Assembly (NCBI GenBank): GCA_000970895.1
Contig: JYHA01000058.1
Coordinates: forward strand, 5,001 to 22,076
DNA: 17,076 nt
Reading direction: 5' to 3'
From: Candidatus Arcanibacter lacustris
Lineage (GTDB): Bacteria > Pseudomonadota > Alphaproteobacteria > Rickettsiales > Arcanibacteraceae
Shown here: one piece after another, positions 7,589 to 15,316 of the stretch
Numbering within the stretch: the first letter of the stretch is position 1
Layout: each line of letters opens with the position of its first letter
Notes under the pieces: model-generated
Databases searched by the model: none
What the model saw: the letters and a program-made list of their open reading frames with translations, nothing else
What the model was told of the DNA's origin: nothing
Program-made: the position numbers and the translations under genes

Positions 7589-8034
7589 TGTTAATTAGAG
7601 AATTATTTAAAATTACAGATATCCACCAGAAAAGAATTATATTTTCAATGGATAGGCTAGCTAATATTTTTCCAATCTCTGTTGGAAAAATACAGAATCT
7701 TTCAGAACAAGAGTTTTTGCTAATAGAGTTGCTAACTACACGCTTTTCAAAATTGCAAGATTTTATGGAAAACAAGATATTTGATGCATTTTTAAATCAG
7801 GTTGGAGAACAAATAGAAGGACTCACCATGATAGATAAATTAAATAAATTGGAAAAATTATCTATTATTGAAAATTCATCTTTATGGTTTGAGCTCAGGG
7901 AAATTAGAAATCACATCTCCCATGAATATCCAGACAACCCAAGCGCCACCGCCAAATATTTAAATCAACTTTACGTGGCAATACCAAAACTACTCTCAAT
8001 TTTAGATAATATTAAAGCTAGAATAGATTTTTAA
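7585..8034 (+). CDS. hepT: HepT-like toxin (HEPN RNase)
   Basis: A 149-residue all-helical protein. It carries the HEPN ribonuclease motif R-x4-H-x-Y as R108-NHIS-H113-E-Y115, near the end of the bundle. That motif and position are diagnostic for HepT toxins (DUF86/HEPN families), whose dimer forms an RNase active site; the tyrosine is the residue modified by MntA. The start codon ATG 7585 overlaps the stop of the nucleotidyltransferase gene. A second ATG follows immediately at 7588, and an AAGGAG-like sequence at 7569-7574 serves either. The order is nucleotidyltransferase first, then HEPN protein. The sequence is complete with no obvious damage, so the module may be active. It ends 12 nt from the convergent carbonic anhydrase gene. 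Confidence 0.82.
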   Translation: MMLIRELFKITDIHQKRIIFSMDRLANIFPISVGKIQNLSEQEFLLIELLTTRFSKLQDFMENKIFDAFLNQVGEQIEGLTMIDKLNKLEKLSIIENSSLWFELREIRNHISHEYPDNPSATAKYLNQLYVAIPKLLSILDNIKARIDF

Positions 8035-8046
8035 CGAGCGAATCCA

Positions 8047-8577
8047 TTAAAATTTCATCGCTAAATATTCTTCAGCATGCTTGACATAATTAGCAGCAGA
8101 TACAGGAATGTGACTCAGCTCCTCCTCTTTGATTGCTCTAAAAAATTTAGCAGGATTACCAGCCCATACTTCGCCAGTCTTAATTATTTTTTTACCAGAA
8201 ACAAGCGATCCAGCAGCAACCATGCTACCAGATTCTACTATAGATCTATCCATCAAAGTAGAACCCATACCAATAAAAGCCCCGTCATTAATCATACATC
8301 CATGAAGCAATACTTTATGACCTATTGTAACGCCTGATCCTATGATAGTATCAACACCATTTCTCGTTACATGAATTACAGAACCATCTTGAATATTAGT
8401 TTCTTCACCTATAGTAATTCTAGCGACATCACCCCTAACAACACAACCAAACCATATGCTTGACTTACTACCAATCGTCACATCACCAATAATAACAGCA
8501 TTTGGCGCTATAAAAGCATCTTTTGCAATTTTAGGATAGACTCCGTTATATGGTATGATCAAAGGGCGATGATTCAT
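8047..8577 (-). CDS. Gamma-class carbonic anhydrase-like hexapeptide-repeat protein
   Basis: A 176-residue left-handed beta-helix protein with repeated [LIV]-G-x4 hexapeptides through residues about 20-130, ending in 'AGNPAKFFRAI' and a C-terminal helix. It matches the YrdA/PaaY/gamma-carbonic anhydrase group. The three expected zinc ligands are present with correct spacing: H69 in 'SVIHV', and H87 and H92 in 'IGHKVLLHG'. R48 and D50 ('VVRGDVARI') and Q63-D64 correspond to the structural and catalytic residues of the Cam enzyme. It could hydrate CO2, but many members of this group show little activity in vitro, so the catalytic role is inferred. It lies 24 nt downstream of the small CxxC protein gene on the same strand. 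The SD is weak (AGGT-like, about 10 nt upstream). Confidence 0.87.
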   Translation of the reverse strand: MNHRPLIIPYNGVYPKIAKDAFIAPNAVIIGDVTIGSKSSIWFGCVVRGDVARITIGEETNIQDGSVIHVTRNGVDTIIGSGVTIGHKVLLHGCMINDGAFIGMGSTLMDRSIVESGSMVAAGSLVSGKKIIKTGEVWAGNPAKFFRAIKEEELSHIPVSAANYVKHAEEYLAMKF

Positions 8578-8601
8578 TATTTGGTGAAACCTATAGTTTC
8601 T

Positions 8602-8922
8602 TTATGCCATTTCCAATTCTAAATCATCTTCAAAATCTTCTTCAAGATCTTTAGATTTTTTAGACTTAGAACCACCATAGACCCTTACTAATTTCTCTTT
8701 CTTCTCACTCCAACTATAATGAAAAGTTACAGCCTTCACTTCCGTCACCACAACATCACCATTGGCTAATTGCATAACATCACAGCCTTTTTTTAAAAAA
8801 TCAGTAATTAAGGAACAGGATTTACAAACATAGTGAACATCGTTCATTATATCATATTCACCTGAATTATTATCATTTACCACTTTACTAGCTTCTATAT
8901 TTTTGATTTGAATTTTAGCCAT
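8602..8922 (-). CDS. Small CxxC protein, DUF2671-like
   Basis: A 106-residue cytoplasmic protein of unknown function. The core, residues about 22-84 ('YDIMNDVHYVCKSCSLITDF', then 'GCDVMQLANGDVVVTE', then 'TFHYSW'), resembles from memory the Rickettsiales-restricted DUF2671 family; this was not checked by search. It has C33-x-x-C36 plus C47, enough for a metal or disulfide site but short of a zinc ribbon. The C-terminal 25 residues are a charged tail: a Lys/Ser patch followed by an Asp/Glu-rich end. A clear GAGGA (8929-8933) is 6 nt before the ATG. The carbonic anhydrase-like gene follows 24 nt downstream on the same strand, so the two are likely one transcript. The protein call is secure; the family is tentative. 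Confidence 0.72.
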   Translation of the reverse strand: MAKIQIKNIEASKVVNDNNSGEYDIMNDVHYVCKSCSLITDFLKKGCDVMQLANGDVVVTEVKAVTFHYSWSEKKEKLVRVYGGSKSKKSKDLEEDFEDDLELEMA

Positions 8923-9222
8923 TTTATTTCCTCATCTTTTATTGATTTAACATATTTTTTAGCTACTCTGTCTTTTGACTTCCTTTATATGTATATGCAT
9001 TAAATTTTACTCTGATCTAATAGGAAACTTAAGCTAACAAAGATCTTACTTAAGAAAAAACAATGCTTTACACCATCTATTATATTATAAAAACACATCT
9101 TAAAAAGAAAGGTAACACTTACTGTAATACAATAAAAAAAATATATTTACTAGGCAAATCTTTATTTTTATAAAGTAAAAATTCATAGAACAAATTTTAT
9201 AAAAAAGATCTTTAGCTCATCC
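8923..9222. other. 300-nt AT-rich gap, no gene seen
   Basis: This stretch separates two minus-strand genes. It holds the ribosome binding site and presumably the promoter of the CxxC protein gene, and the 3' end region of the alanine-rich protein gene. I see no convincing RNA gene, strong hairpin or coding region. A 34-codon open frame from 9063 lacks an SD and is very A/T-rich. A short AAAGATCTTT palindrome next to a T-run just after the alanine-rich gene has no loop and is not called a terminator. Confidence 0.6.
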
Positions 9223-9615
9223 TTAGTCGTTTTTTCCAACAAAATCTATGATATCCCATTTATCTTGATCTTCTGTTGTTGTTTCAAATTCACTCTCAAT
9301 TCTTGGTTGACCTTGAGCTGAGACTTTAGAATAAGCAGAACACGCGCCATCAAAAACCGCTAGAGCTATTTTACCAAAAGCTGATAAAGCATAACCAGAT
9401 GCTAAAGCAAGGTCCCTAGAAATTTCAGGAGCCCTGTCAACAACTGCAAGAGCAACCGAAGCAGCCCCAGCAACATAAAGATTTGAGTTGGAATTAGCTG
9501 CATTATCTAATAACCTTTGGGTTCTTGCATGTAAATCAACTGCTGCTGCAGCCACCAAACCACCCGCTACCACGGCAGTATTTTGAGCTGTTTTTACCAA
9601 ATCTTCTCTTCTCAT
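9223..9615 (-). CDS. Unrecognised alanine-rich small protein
   Basis: A 130-residue protein that I do not recognise. The first about 100 residues are rich in Ala, Val and Leu. Two moderately hydrophobic, amphipathic-looking stretches ('NTAVVAGGLVAAAAVDLHAR' and 'NLYVAGAASVALAVVD', then 'LALASGYALSAFGKIALAVF') are broken by charged residues, more like packed helices or membrane association than clear TM segments. The C-terminal tail is acidic and ends 'DKWDIIDFVGKND'. The start is taken as ATG 9615: a strong AAGGAG (9625-9630) sits 9 nt upstream, whereas the in-frame TTG at 9624 touches that SD directly and is unlikely. The SD suggests real, possibly abundant, expression. It is divergent from fliL across 166 nt. 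No function is proposed. Confidence 0.65.
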   Translation of the reverse strand: MRREDLVKTAQNTAVVAGGLVAAAAVDLHARTQRLLDNAANSNSNLYVAGAASVALAVVDRAPEISRDLALASGYALSAFGKIALAVFDGACSAYSKVSAQGQPRIESEFETTTEDQDKWDIIDFVGKND

Positions 9616-9649
9616 CCTTACCAACTCCTTTGGTTTTAAAAAAATTTAT

Positions 9650-9678
9650 TTGATGTACTTCCATAATAGGTATCTAAT
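9650..9678 (+). promoter_or_regulatory. Possible sigma70-type promoter for the fliL operon
   Basis: TTGATG at 9650-9655 and TCTAAT at 9673-9678 are separated by 17 nt, matching the -35 and -10 consensus at 4 and 5 of 6 positions. They point toward fliL and would leave a leader of roughly 100 nt. The region is AT-rich, so chance matches are common; low confidence. Confidence 0.3.
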
Positions 9679-9781
9679 ATGCTATAGTAATTAAGTATAA
9701 AAATAAAGAATATCATTCCACGTCAATGAAATCTTAATTATTTTTATTTAAAGTGTTTTTAAATATAAAGACAAGGGAACT

Positions 9782-10342
9782 ATGTCAACAGAACTAGAAG
9801 AAAAAGAAGAACAGGAGCAAAATCCAGAAACAGAAGTAAAACAAGATACTTCTAAAAAAGCTATGATCCTTGCTAAGCTAAAGGGCAAAAAGAAAATTCT
9901 TTTAATAATCATTCCTGTAGTTTTAATTTTAATAGCAGGTATCGTATTTTTTATTATGAAGCATAAATCAGCAGCAAAACCAGCTGATACAACAATCGAA
10001 AAACACGATGGAGCAGCTGCTACACAAGCAAAACAAGTAACCACTTACTTAGACATGGATGAGTTTATTGTCAATCTAGATAAGGGAGACAATCAACCTA
10101 ACTTCCTTAAAATGTCAGTAACATTGCAATTACCAGGACAAGATGCAGTAGCAGCTATAAAAGATAAAATGCCCGTTATTAGAGATGCTTTTCAAGTATA
10201 TTTGAGAGAGTTACGAGGAGATGATCTAAATGGCTCAGCAGGCATGTTTCGACTAAGAGAGGAGTTACTATTTCGCGTTAACTACATTGTAACTCCCAAC
10301 AAAGTAGATGATATATTATTTAGGGAAATATTGGTTCAATAA
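9782..10342 (+). CDS. fliL: Flagellar basal body-associated protein FliL
   Basis: FliL is a single-pass inner-membrane protein that surrounds and supports the stator units. The 186-residue product has an acidic, low-complexity cytoplasmic N-terminus (1-37), one TM helix (about 38-58, 'ILLIIIPVVLILIAGIVFFI'), a flexible linker, and the periplasmic FliL domain starting near 88 ('YLDMDEFIVNL'). That domain continues with 'FLKMSVTLQLPG', an 'IKDKMPVIRDAFQVYLRELR' helix (the usual position of the conserved IRD motif) and 'LREELLFRVNYIV'. Length is typical. An AAGG-type SD (9773-9776) precedes the ATG. The stop TAA shares its last base with the fliM start (TAATG), so the genes are translationally coupled. 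It is the first gene of a four-gene motor operon. Confidence 0.92.
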   Translation: MSTELEEKEEQEQNPETEVKQDTSKKAMILAKLKGKKKILLIIIPVVLILIAGIVFFIMKHKSAAKPADTTIEKHDGAAATQAKQVTTYLDMDEFIVNLDKGDNQPNFLKMSVTLQLPGQDAVAAIKDKMPVIRDAFQVYLRELRGDDLNGSAGMFRLREELLFRVNYIVTPNKVDDILFREILVQ

Positions 10343-11460
10343 TGACAGAAAACGACGAAAATACAGGACAAGGAGATGCGTCAGATTCTTGGGAGCAAAT
10401 GCTTGCCCAAGAAGAAGCCGCCAAAACTTCTACCCCAGCTGCCTCAGAAGCGCCAGAGGCTGATGCACCTACTTCGGTTAGAAGCTTAAACCAAGAAGAG
10501 ATAGATAGCTTACTTGGTTTCTCATCGGACAATAAAGATGATGATTCCAAAAACAGAGGCATCAGAGCGATGCTTGATAAAGCGTTGCAGTCTTATGAAA
10601 GACTTCCTATGTTGGAAGTTGTTTTTGATCGCTTTGTAAGGATTTTATCTACAAGTATCAGGAATTTTACTTCTGAAACTGTTGATATTGATATAAAATC
10701 AATATCTTCTCTTAGATTTGGTAATTACATTAATTCCATCCCCATGCCTTCATTACTCACAGTTTTTAAAGCTGTGGAATGGGAAAATTTTGGACTAATA
10801 TCTGCAGATGGTTCTTTGATTTATTCTCTAGTAGATGTATTATTTGGTGGCAGAAAAGTATATAGACCAATTAGATTTGAAGGAAGACCTTATACCGTAA
10901 TAGAACAAGGAATCGTAAGACAATTATCAGATATAATACTCGCTGATCTTGCTAGTGCTTTTGACCCTCTTAGCACTACTACGCTTGTATTTGAACGAAT
11001 AGAGACAAATCCACGATTCGCAACTATTTCAAGACCAGCTGATGCTGCTATCTTATTGCAACTAAGAGTAGAGATGGAAGAGCGAGCAGGAAAAATTGAT
11101 ATATTATTTCCATATGCAACCCTAGAACCAATAAGAGCATTATTACTACAAGTATTTATCGGTGAGAAATTTGGTAAAGATGCTGAGTGGGAAGGTAATT
11201 TACAAAATGAAATATTCAAACTTGATATTGATTTAGAAGCAGTTTTGAAAACAAAGGTTGTATTAATGCAAGATGTGGTTAATTTAAAAGTAGGCAGCAC
11301 TATTATTATGGATGATTTTGTAGATGATGATATTATCCTAAATTGTTGCGGCAATAATATGTTTGCTGGAAAAATAGGAAAGGTTGGAGAAAAAATCGCA
11401 GTTAGTATCACCGACGTCCTAAATAAAAAGCTAATTCACTCAGAGGATAAAGAGAAATGA
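10342..11460 (+). CDS. fliM: Flagellar motor switch protein FliM
   Basis: FliM is the middle C-ring subunit; it binds phosphorylated CheY and links FliG to FliN. In this 372-residue protein the CheY-binding 'LNQEEIDSLLGF' motif lies at residues 49-60. It follows a 48-residue acidic and Ala/Pro-rich extension with a 'SWEQMLAQEE' helix, an arrangement I associate with alphaproteobacterial FliM. The middle CheC-like domain spans about 90-280 ('SISSLRFGNYINSIPMPSLL', then 'GGR', then 'RFATISRPADAAILLQLRVE'). The C-terminal FliMN (SpoA) domain is about 290-365 ('EAVLKTKVVLMQDVVNLKVG'). The start overlaps the fliL stop by 1 nt, and the end overlaps the next gene by 4 nt (ATGA). No fliN or fliG is visible in the window. 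Confidence 0.93.
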   Translation: MTENDENTGQGDASDSWEQMLAQEEAAKTSTPAASEAPEADAPTSVRSLNQEEIDSLLGFSSDNKDDDSKNRGIRAMLDKALQSYERLPMLEVVFDRFVRILSTSIRNFTSETVDIDIKSISSLRFGNYINSIPMPSLLTVFKAVEWENFGLISADGSLIYSLVDVLFGGRKVYRPIRFEGRPYTVIEQGIVRQLSDIILADLASAFDPLSTTTLVFERIETNPRFATISRPADAAILLQLRVEMEERAGKIDILFPYATLEPIRALLLQVFIGEKFGKDAEWEGNLQNEIFKLDIDLEAVLKTKVVLMQDVVNLKVGSTIIMDDFVDDDIILNCCGNNMFAGKIGKVGEKIAVSITDVLNKKLIHSEDKEK

Positions 11461-11990
11461 TTATACTAGATTGCACAATAGCTGTGATGCTTATGATATC
11501 AATCATATATTCATGGCAGTTAAATAAAAAAATTTCTGAACTTCGCAATAACAAAAAAGATCTTTTAGAGTCAATAAAAATACTCGACAATACTATATTG
11601 CGCGCAGAATATGGCATAGATGAGCTAAAAATCTTAAGCAACCAAGTAAGCTTAGAGCTAAATAATAAAATAGACAAAGCAAAATATATTCATGATGATT
11701 TAGCTTATTTAGCAGATAGAGCAACTATTTCCAGTGAAAAACTTGACTCATCAATTACTGAGGCTAGAAGATTTGAAAAGGTAGATTTTGTTCAGTTCTA
11801 CAAAGAGCAGCTTGAGAAATATAAAATAACCGCCAATAATCAAGATGTAATTTATAATAATAAGGCTATTAATAATTTTGATCCAGCAAAATTAAATAAT
11901 AACCAAAAACCCATCCAGAAAATTGCTATAGAATCTTTGCTTGATAGAATCTCAGCAGTTAAAACTCAAAAAAGAGATAGGGTGATATAA
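11457..11990 (+). CDS. Membrane-anchored coiled-coil protein (DUF6468-like), flagellar motor operon
   Basis: A 177-residue protein with an N-terminal TM helix (about 5-22, 'DCTIAVMLMISIIYSW') followed by a long coiled coil (about 23-105). The section 'KAKYIHDDLAYLADRA' and what follows fits the DUF6468 pattern (helix ending in DL-x-YL-x-x-R) found in alphaproteobacteria between fliM and motE; this family name is from memory. The C-terminal 60 residues are Asn-rich and poorly ordered. The start overlaps the fliM stop by 4 nt and the stop is 5 nt before motE, so translation is coupled on both sides. The location implies a motor-associated, membrane-anchored function, which is inference; no activity can be read from the sequence. 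Confidence 0.75.
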   Translation: MIILDCTIAVMLMISIIYSWQLNKKISELRNNKKDLLESIKILDNTILRAEYGIDELKILSNQVSLELNNKIDKAKYIHDDLAYLADRATISSEKLDSSITEARRFEKVDFVQFYKEQLEKYKITANNQDVIYNNKAINNFDPAKLNNNQKPIQKIAIESLLDRISAVKTQKRDRVI

Positions 11991-11995
11991 GCTAT

Positions 11996-12640
11996 ATGAA
12001 AATTCGTTTTCTACCATTATTACTTGTAGTTTCTTTGCTTTTCTTGGTAGCCAAGGTCGTAGATATTATAGATAGCGACGTTAAGGTTACTAACAAACTA
12101 ATAATAGCCGACATTTCCCTAGCCTCCGAAGCTCCTCCTGCTGCAGAGGCTGCTAAACCAGCAGATGATCCTAATGTATTGACTAAGAGACCGACGGAAT
12201 TTAATTGTAATAAGGGGCAGTTTTCTGAAATCGAGTTAGATATCTTAAAAAATCTTGCAAAAAGAAGGGAAGAACTTGAACAATGGAGTAGAGATGTATC
12301 TGAAAAAGAAACTATTTTAAAAGCCGCAGAAATCAAAGCAGACAAAAAAATAACTCAACTTTCTTCATTAAAAGATCAAGTGTCAGATTTACTTAAGTCT
12401 TATAATGAAAAAGAAGATATGAAAATTAGTAGCTTGGTACAGATTTATGAAGCTATGAAACCAAAAGATGCTGCTAAAATCTTAGAATCATTAGATATGG
12501 ATATATTGTTGCAAGTTATTGATAAAATGAACAAATCTAAAACAGCTCCAATTCTAGCCCAGATGAATCCGCAAATAGCGACCGATTTAACCACAGAATT
12601 TGCCAATCAGAAAAAACTCCCAAATCCGACAAGTCCTTAA
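11996..12640 (+). CDS. motE: MotE-like protein (MgtE-N-like domain, stator-associated)
   Basis: A 214-residue protein with an N-terminal signal or anchor helix (about 5-24, 'FLPLLLVVSLLFLVAKVVDI') and an Ala/Pro-rich linker (43-60). A charged coiled coil follows at about 75-145. The C-terminal MgtE-N-like helical domain (about 146-203) is marked by 'LVQIYEAMKPKDAAKILESL', 'DILLQVIDKM' and 'KTAPILAQMNP'. This layout matches MotE, the periplasmic protein that in rhizobia acts as a chaperone for MotC in flagellar rotation, and its alphaproteobacterial homologues next to fliM. The SD is weak (AGGG, about 13 nt upstream), so expression probably depends on coupling to the gene 5 nt upstream. It is the last gene of the fliL-fliM cluster. 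The domain evidence is strong; the exact role in this organism is inferred. Confidence 0.8.
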   Translation: MKIRFLPLLLVVSLLFLVAKVVDIIDSDVKVTNKLIIADISLASEAPPAAEAAKPADDPNVLTKRPTEFNCNKGQFSEIELDILKNLAKRREELEQWSRDVSEKETILKAAEIKADKKITQLSSLKDQVSDLLKSYNEKEDMKISSLVQIYEAMKPKDAAKILESLDMDILLQVIDKMNKSKTAPILAQMNPQIATDLTTEFANQKKLPNPTSP

Positions 12641-12709
12641 CTAAACATTAAGGCATAATTAATCTTTCTGCCATATAGTTAATATAGTTACGAATGCAGG
12701 GAGTTAAAA

Positions 12710-14230
12710 ATGTCAAAAGAAACAAACAGAGAAAATATATTTACCAGATCGTTAGCTCGAGCTGATATAGTAACTAGTGACCAACTAGATAAAGCAAGAT
12801 TCTATTTCTTATCACATCCTGATGATCCTTTCTTAAAAAGAAACAGCAAAAGATTAGCAGGATTAGCTATAAATGGCATAGCTTTTTCTGGTAAACAAGC
12901 TGTATATTCCGTTAGAAAAACTCTTGCCATACCTTCTTCTGTTTATAGACTTATATCTAGTACCAATGAAAAAGAATTTAAAAAAAACTCCATAGCATTT
13001 GCTTGTGATCTAAGAGATGCTGCTATTGCAACAGCTGCAGTATTTATGGGATTTGCTTCCGCACCAGCCCCCATAGCTCTTGCATTTGGAAATGCGCTAG
13101 GTTCTGTTGCTACTTTGGCAGCTGCTCACACAGCCTTTATGACTACTTATCAGACTCTTGCTATAACTGTAAATAGTCCCATTGGCATAGCAGCTCAGAT
13201 ACCAGCAACTGCAGCTAAAGGAGCATATTTTTCCTGGGAAGCTGACCGAGATTACCTCAATAAAGTCAAAAAAGATCTTATTAGAGAAAAAGAACTTCTA
13301 ACTAAAATATCTGATAGTAAAATTGATTTTAGAATCCGCCAAGAATTGAAAAAAGATTTAGACGAACATAGACAAACTTGTCGAAAAACATTTGCAGATA
13401 AAATAGCACAAAAAGTTACAGAAAGTATAGAGGCAGATACTAGTCCTACAAGAAAAGCCTTTAGAAGGAATTTTAATGACTTTAAAAAGAAACTTGTTGA
13501 TTTTATTTCTTCAGGAGTTGAGATTTTGACTATAAAAAATCCAATTAATCAAGAAATGCAAAATGATATAAGAGCTACACATAAATATGATTCCAGTGCT
13601 TTAAAGACAATTAGAGAGGAAATAAAGCAAAATACTGATAAAAAAACAATCAAAGAATACAAAAAAAAAGATAAAGTTCTATTAAACTCAGTAGTATCTA
13701 ATTTTATTAGCGGAAAAACGAGAGAAACCAGCGATAAAAAGGAGAAGGAAATCCTTGAAGATGTAAAAACTAAATTCGATGCCATCGAAGAAAAAAGCTA
13801 TAAGGGAGAAGATGTTGGTAAAATATATAAAGGCATAGGAGCGGAAGGAATTTTTCAAGAAGGAACAGGTCTTGTAATAAGCGAAGTTTATCCTGGATCT
13901 CCCGCTGAAAAAATGCATTTAACAAATCAAGACGTTATAACTCATTTTCACAATCAAGATGGAAAAGAAGTTCCAATTACAGCAAAAAATATAAAAGAAG
14001 CAATCTCAGCAATAAGACAAGGTAATGGGTTCAAAACAAACGATAAAGAAATTAAAAATATAACACCAGAATTTATCAATACAAAATATAAAGCAACTCA
14101 CGCAAATGTTTTGACAATAAAATCAGACTCTGATTTTAAAAAAGAATTAGAGAATATTAAACCTCAAGAAAATTACAAAGCACAAAAAATTGATAAAATC
14201 AAAAGCAAGATAAACAGCAAATCACGTTAA
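12710..14230 (+). CDS. Unrecognised protein with hydrophobic core region and C-terminal PDZ-like domain
   Basis: A 506-residue protein. Residues 1-100 are mixed, with no standard signal peptide. Residues about 104-170 form an Ala-rich hydrophobic stretch ('AAIATAAVFMGFASAPAPIA', 'GNALGSVATLAAAHTAFMTT') that could be membrane hairpins. Residues 175-360 are lysine-rich, helical and probably coiled coil. Residues about 372-475 look like a PDZ domain: 'YKGIGAEGIF', 'TGLVISEVYPGSPAEKMHLT' and 'NQDVITHF' match the Ctp/HtrA-type pattern GIG-(x)n-V-x-PGSPA-x-(x)n-D-x-I. No protease domain accompanies it. The last 30 residues are Lys-rich. A clear AGGGAG (12698-12703) lies 6 nt before the ATG, and the gene stands alone, 69 nt after motE. 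The stop is 9 nt from the convergent prepilin gene. Function unknown; a membrane scaffold or secreted protein is possible. Confidence 0.8.
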   Translation: MSKETNRENIFTRSLARADIVTSDQLDKARFYFLSHPDDPFLKRNSKRLAGLAINGIAFSGKQAVYSVRKTLAIPSSVYRLISSTNEKEFKKNSIAFACDLRDAAIATAAVFMGFASAPAPIALAFGNALGSVATLAAAHTAFMTTYQTLAITVNSPIGIAAQIPATAAKGAYFSWEADRDYLNKVKKDLIREKELLTKISDSKIDFRIRQELKKDLDEHRQTCRKTFADKIAQKVTESIEADTSPTRKAFRRNFNDFKKKLVDFISSGVEILTIKNPINQEMQNDIRATHKYDSSALKTIREEIKQNTDKKTIKEYKKKDKVLLNSVVSNFISGKTRETSDKKEKEILEDVKTKFDAIEEKSYKGEDVGKIYKGIGAEGIFQEGTGLVISEVYPGSPAEKMHLTNQDVITHFHNQDGKEVPITAKNIKEAISAIRQGNGFKTNDKEIKNITPEFINTKYKATHANVLTIKSDSDFKKELENIKPQENYKAQKIDKIKSKINSKSR

Positions 14231-14239
14231 GTCATCTTT

Positions 14240-15316
14240 TTAAAAACATAAAGAAGTAATTTGTGCTGCTAGCTCATATAGTTGAGTTTGGCAAGTAGTA
14301 GGCGTAGTTAATGAAAAAGGACAGTAAAGTGCAGCAGATGTAGCACTCGTAACATTTGCAGCCATATTACAAATAGAAGAACTATAAATTCCTGAAGCAT
14401 TAAATCCACCCGCCTCTTTAATTAATTGATCTTTGGTTCTATAATGAACTATATCATCAAAATAGGTTGTTGCTGAATTAGAAAATGAAAGTGGTTGTTG
14501 AATATAGATACCAGTAGTATATGCATTAGATCCAGCAGTACTTAATAACGCATTAGTTACTTCATTCGTGCTTACTATTTCACTAGAGGTGATTCTGCTT
14601 GTTCCTCCATTATGAGGATAAGCTCCATGACCATTCCTACCATGACTCAACAACACATAAACAGCAGCATTAGATGTTACAGTGCCGCTGGCATTTTGAA
14701 TTTCAATAGCGCTATTACTTGCAAATGACCCTCCACAATAAGTACTATTAGAAAAATTATAATCATTTGCATTTATAACATTGTAATAGTAATTACCATT
14801 ACTCGCAGTCACCCCACCATAATTATAGCCAGCTAGATATTGAATATTGCTTGTATTACAGTACTGAATCATACTATAGGTGAATCTTCTACCCCAAGCA
14901 TCATAAGCATAATCATCAGGAATTTGTAATGTTGCAGTAGGAACGGATCCAAGAGCAAGATTTGGAAAGGGAGGAGTAGAAAAATTCTGATAAGTAGAAG
15001 AAGCATAAGAAATTGTGCAATTATATGGAGTACTACCTCTGGTTGCAGAGCCAAAATTAGAAGCATTTGCTGCTATTTGACTACTTGCAGGACAAGGAAT
15101 AGAACCATTTTCTGCAAAATAAGCAGCTATAGATTTCTCAACAAAATCCATCTTCTCATATGTTTCTGTTATTTTTTCAGCTTCTGTTCTATCTTTAGCC
15201 AGTGATAATAAATTGCCGATAGTAAAACTAATAATAGATATTACTATTGCTAATTCTAATAAGGAATAACCTTTTGATTTTCTTATTTCTCTGAATGCCC
15301 CTCCCTCTTTCTTCAT
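14240..15316 (-). CDS. Large type IV prepilin-like protein (paralogue 2)
   Basis: From ATG 15316 the product is 358 residues: a 16-residue basic leader ending KSKG, then 'YSLLELAIVISIISFTIG', the class III prepilin signal with Glu at +5, then an N-terminal helix. The globular part shares motifs with the gene upstream: 'SIAAYFAENGSIPCPAS', 'PDDYAYDAWGRRFTYS', 'VLLSHGRNGHGAYP' and 'DDIVHYRTKDQLIKEAGG'. It has several cysteines and a C-terminal 'ITSLCF'. It is much longer than typical pseudopilins (about 150-200). The frame stays open upstream to an ATG at 15502, adding 62 residues, but most of that is encoded by a palindromic repeat and would give a 78-residue leader, so 15316 is preferred. Its own SD is poor. 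It is likely processed by the prepilin peptidase encoded at the window end. Confidence 0.78.
   Translation of the reverse strand: MKKEGGAFREIRKSKGYSLLELAIVISIISFTIGNLLSLAKDRTEAEKITETYEKMDFVEKSIAAYFAENGSIPCPASSQIAANASNFGSATRGSTPYNCTISYASSTYQNFSTPPFPNLALGSVPTATLQIPDDYAYDAWGRRFTYSMIQYCNTSNIQYLAGYNYGGVTASNGNYYYNVINANDYNFSNSTYCGGSFASNSAIEIQNASGTVTSNAAVYVLLSHGRNGHGAYPHNGGTSRITSSEIVSTNEVTNALLSTAGSNAYTTGIYIQQPLSFSNSATTYFDDIVHYRTKDQLIKEAGGFNASGIYSSSICNMAANVTSATSAALYCPFSLTTPTTCQTQLYELAAQITSLCF

Noticed and set aside
9063..9167. Short plus-strand open frame of 34 codons in the 8923-9222 gap
   Set aside because: No ribosome binding site, extremely A/T-driven composition (runs of Lys, Ile, Tyr) and no family resemblance.
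9200..9222. AAAGATCTTT palindrome beside a T-run as an intrinsic terminator for the alanine-rich gene
   Set aside because: The palindrome has no loop and no GC-rich stem, so it cannot form a normal terminator hairpin.
10890..11411. 173-codon open frame on the minus strand inside fliM
   Set aside because: It lies wholly antisense to a confident FliM coding region, has Ser/Ile-rich composition typical of a complementary-strand shadow, and has no independent motif.
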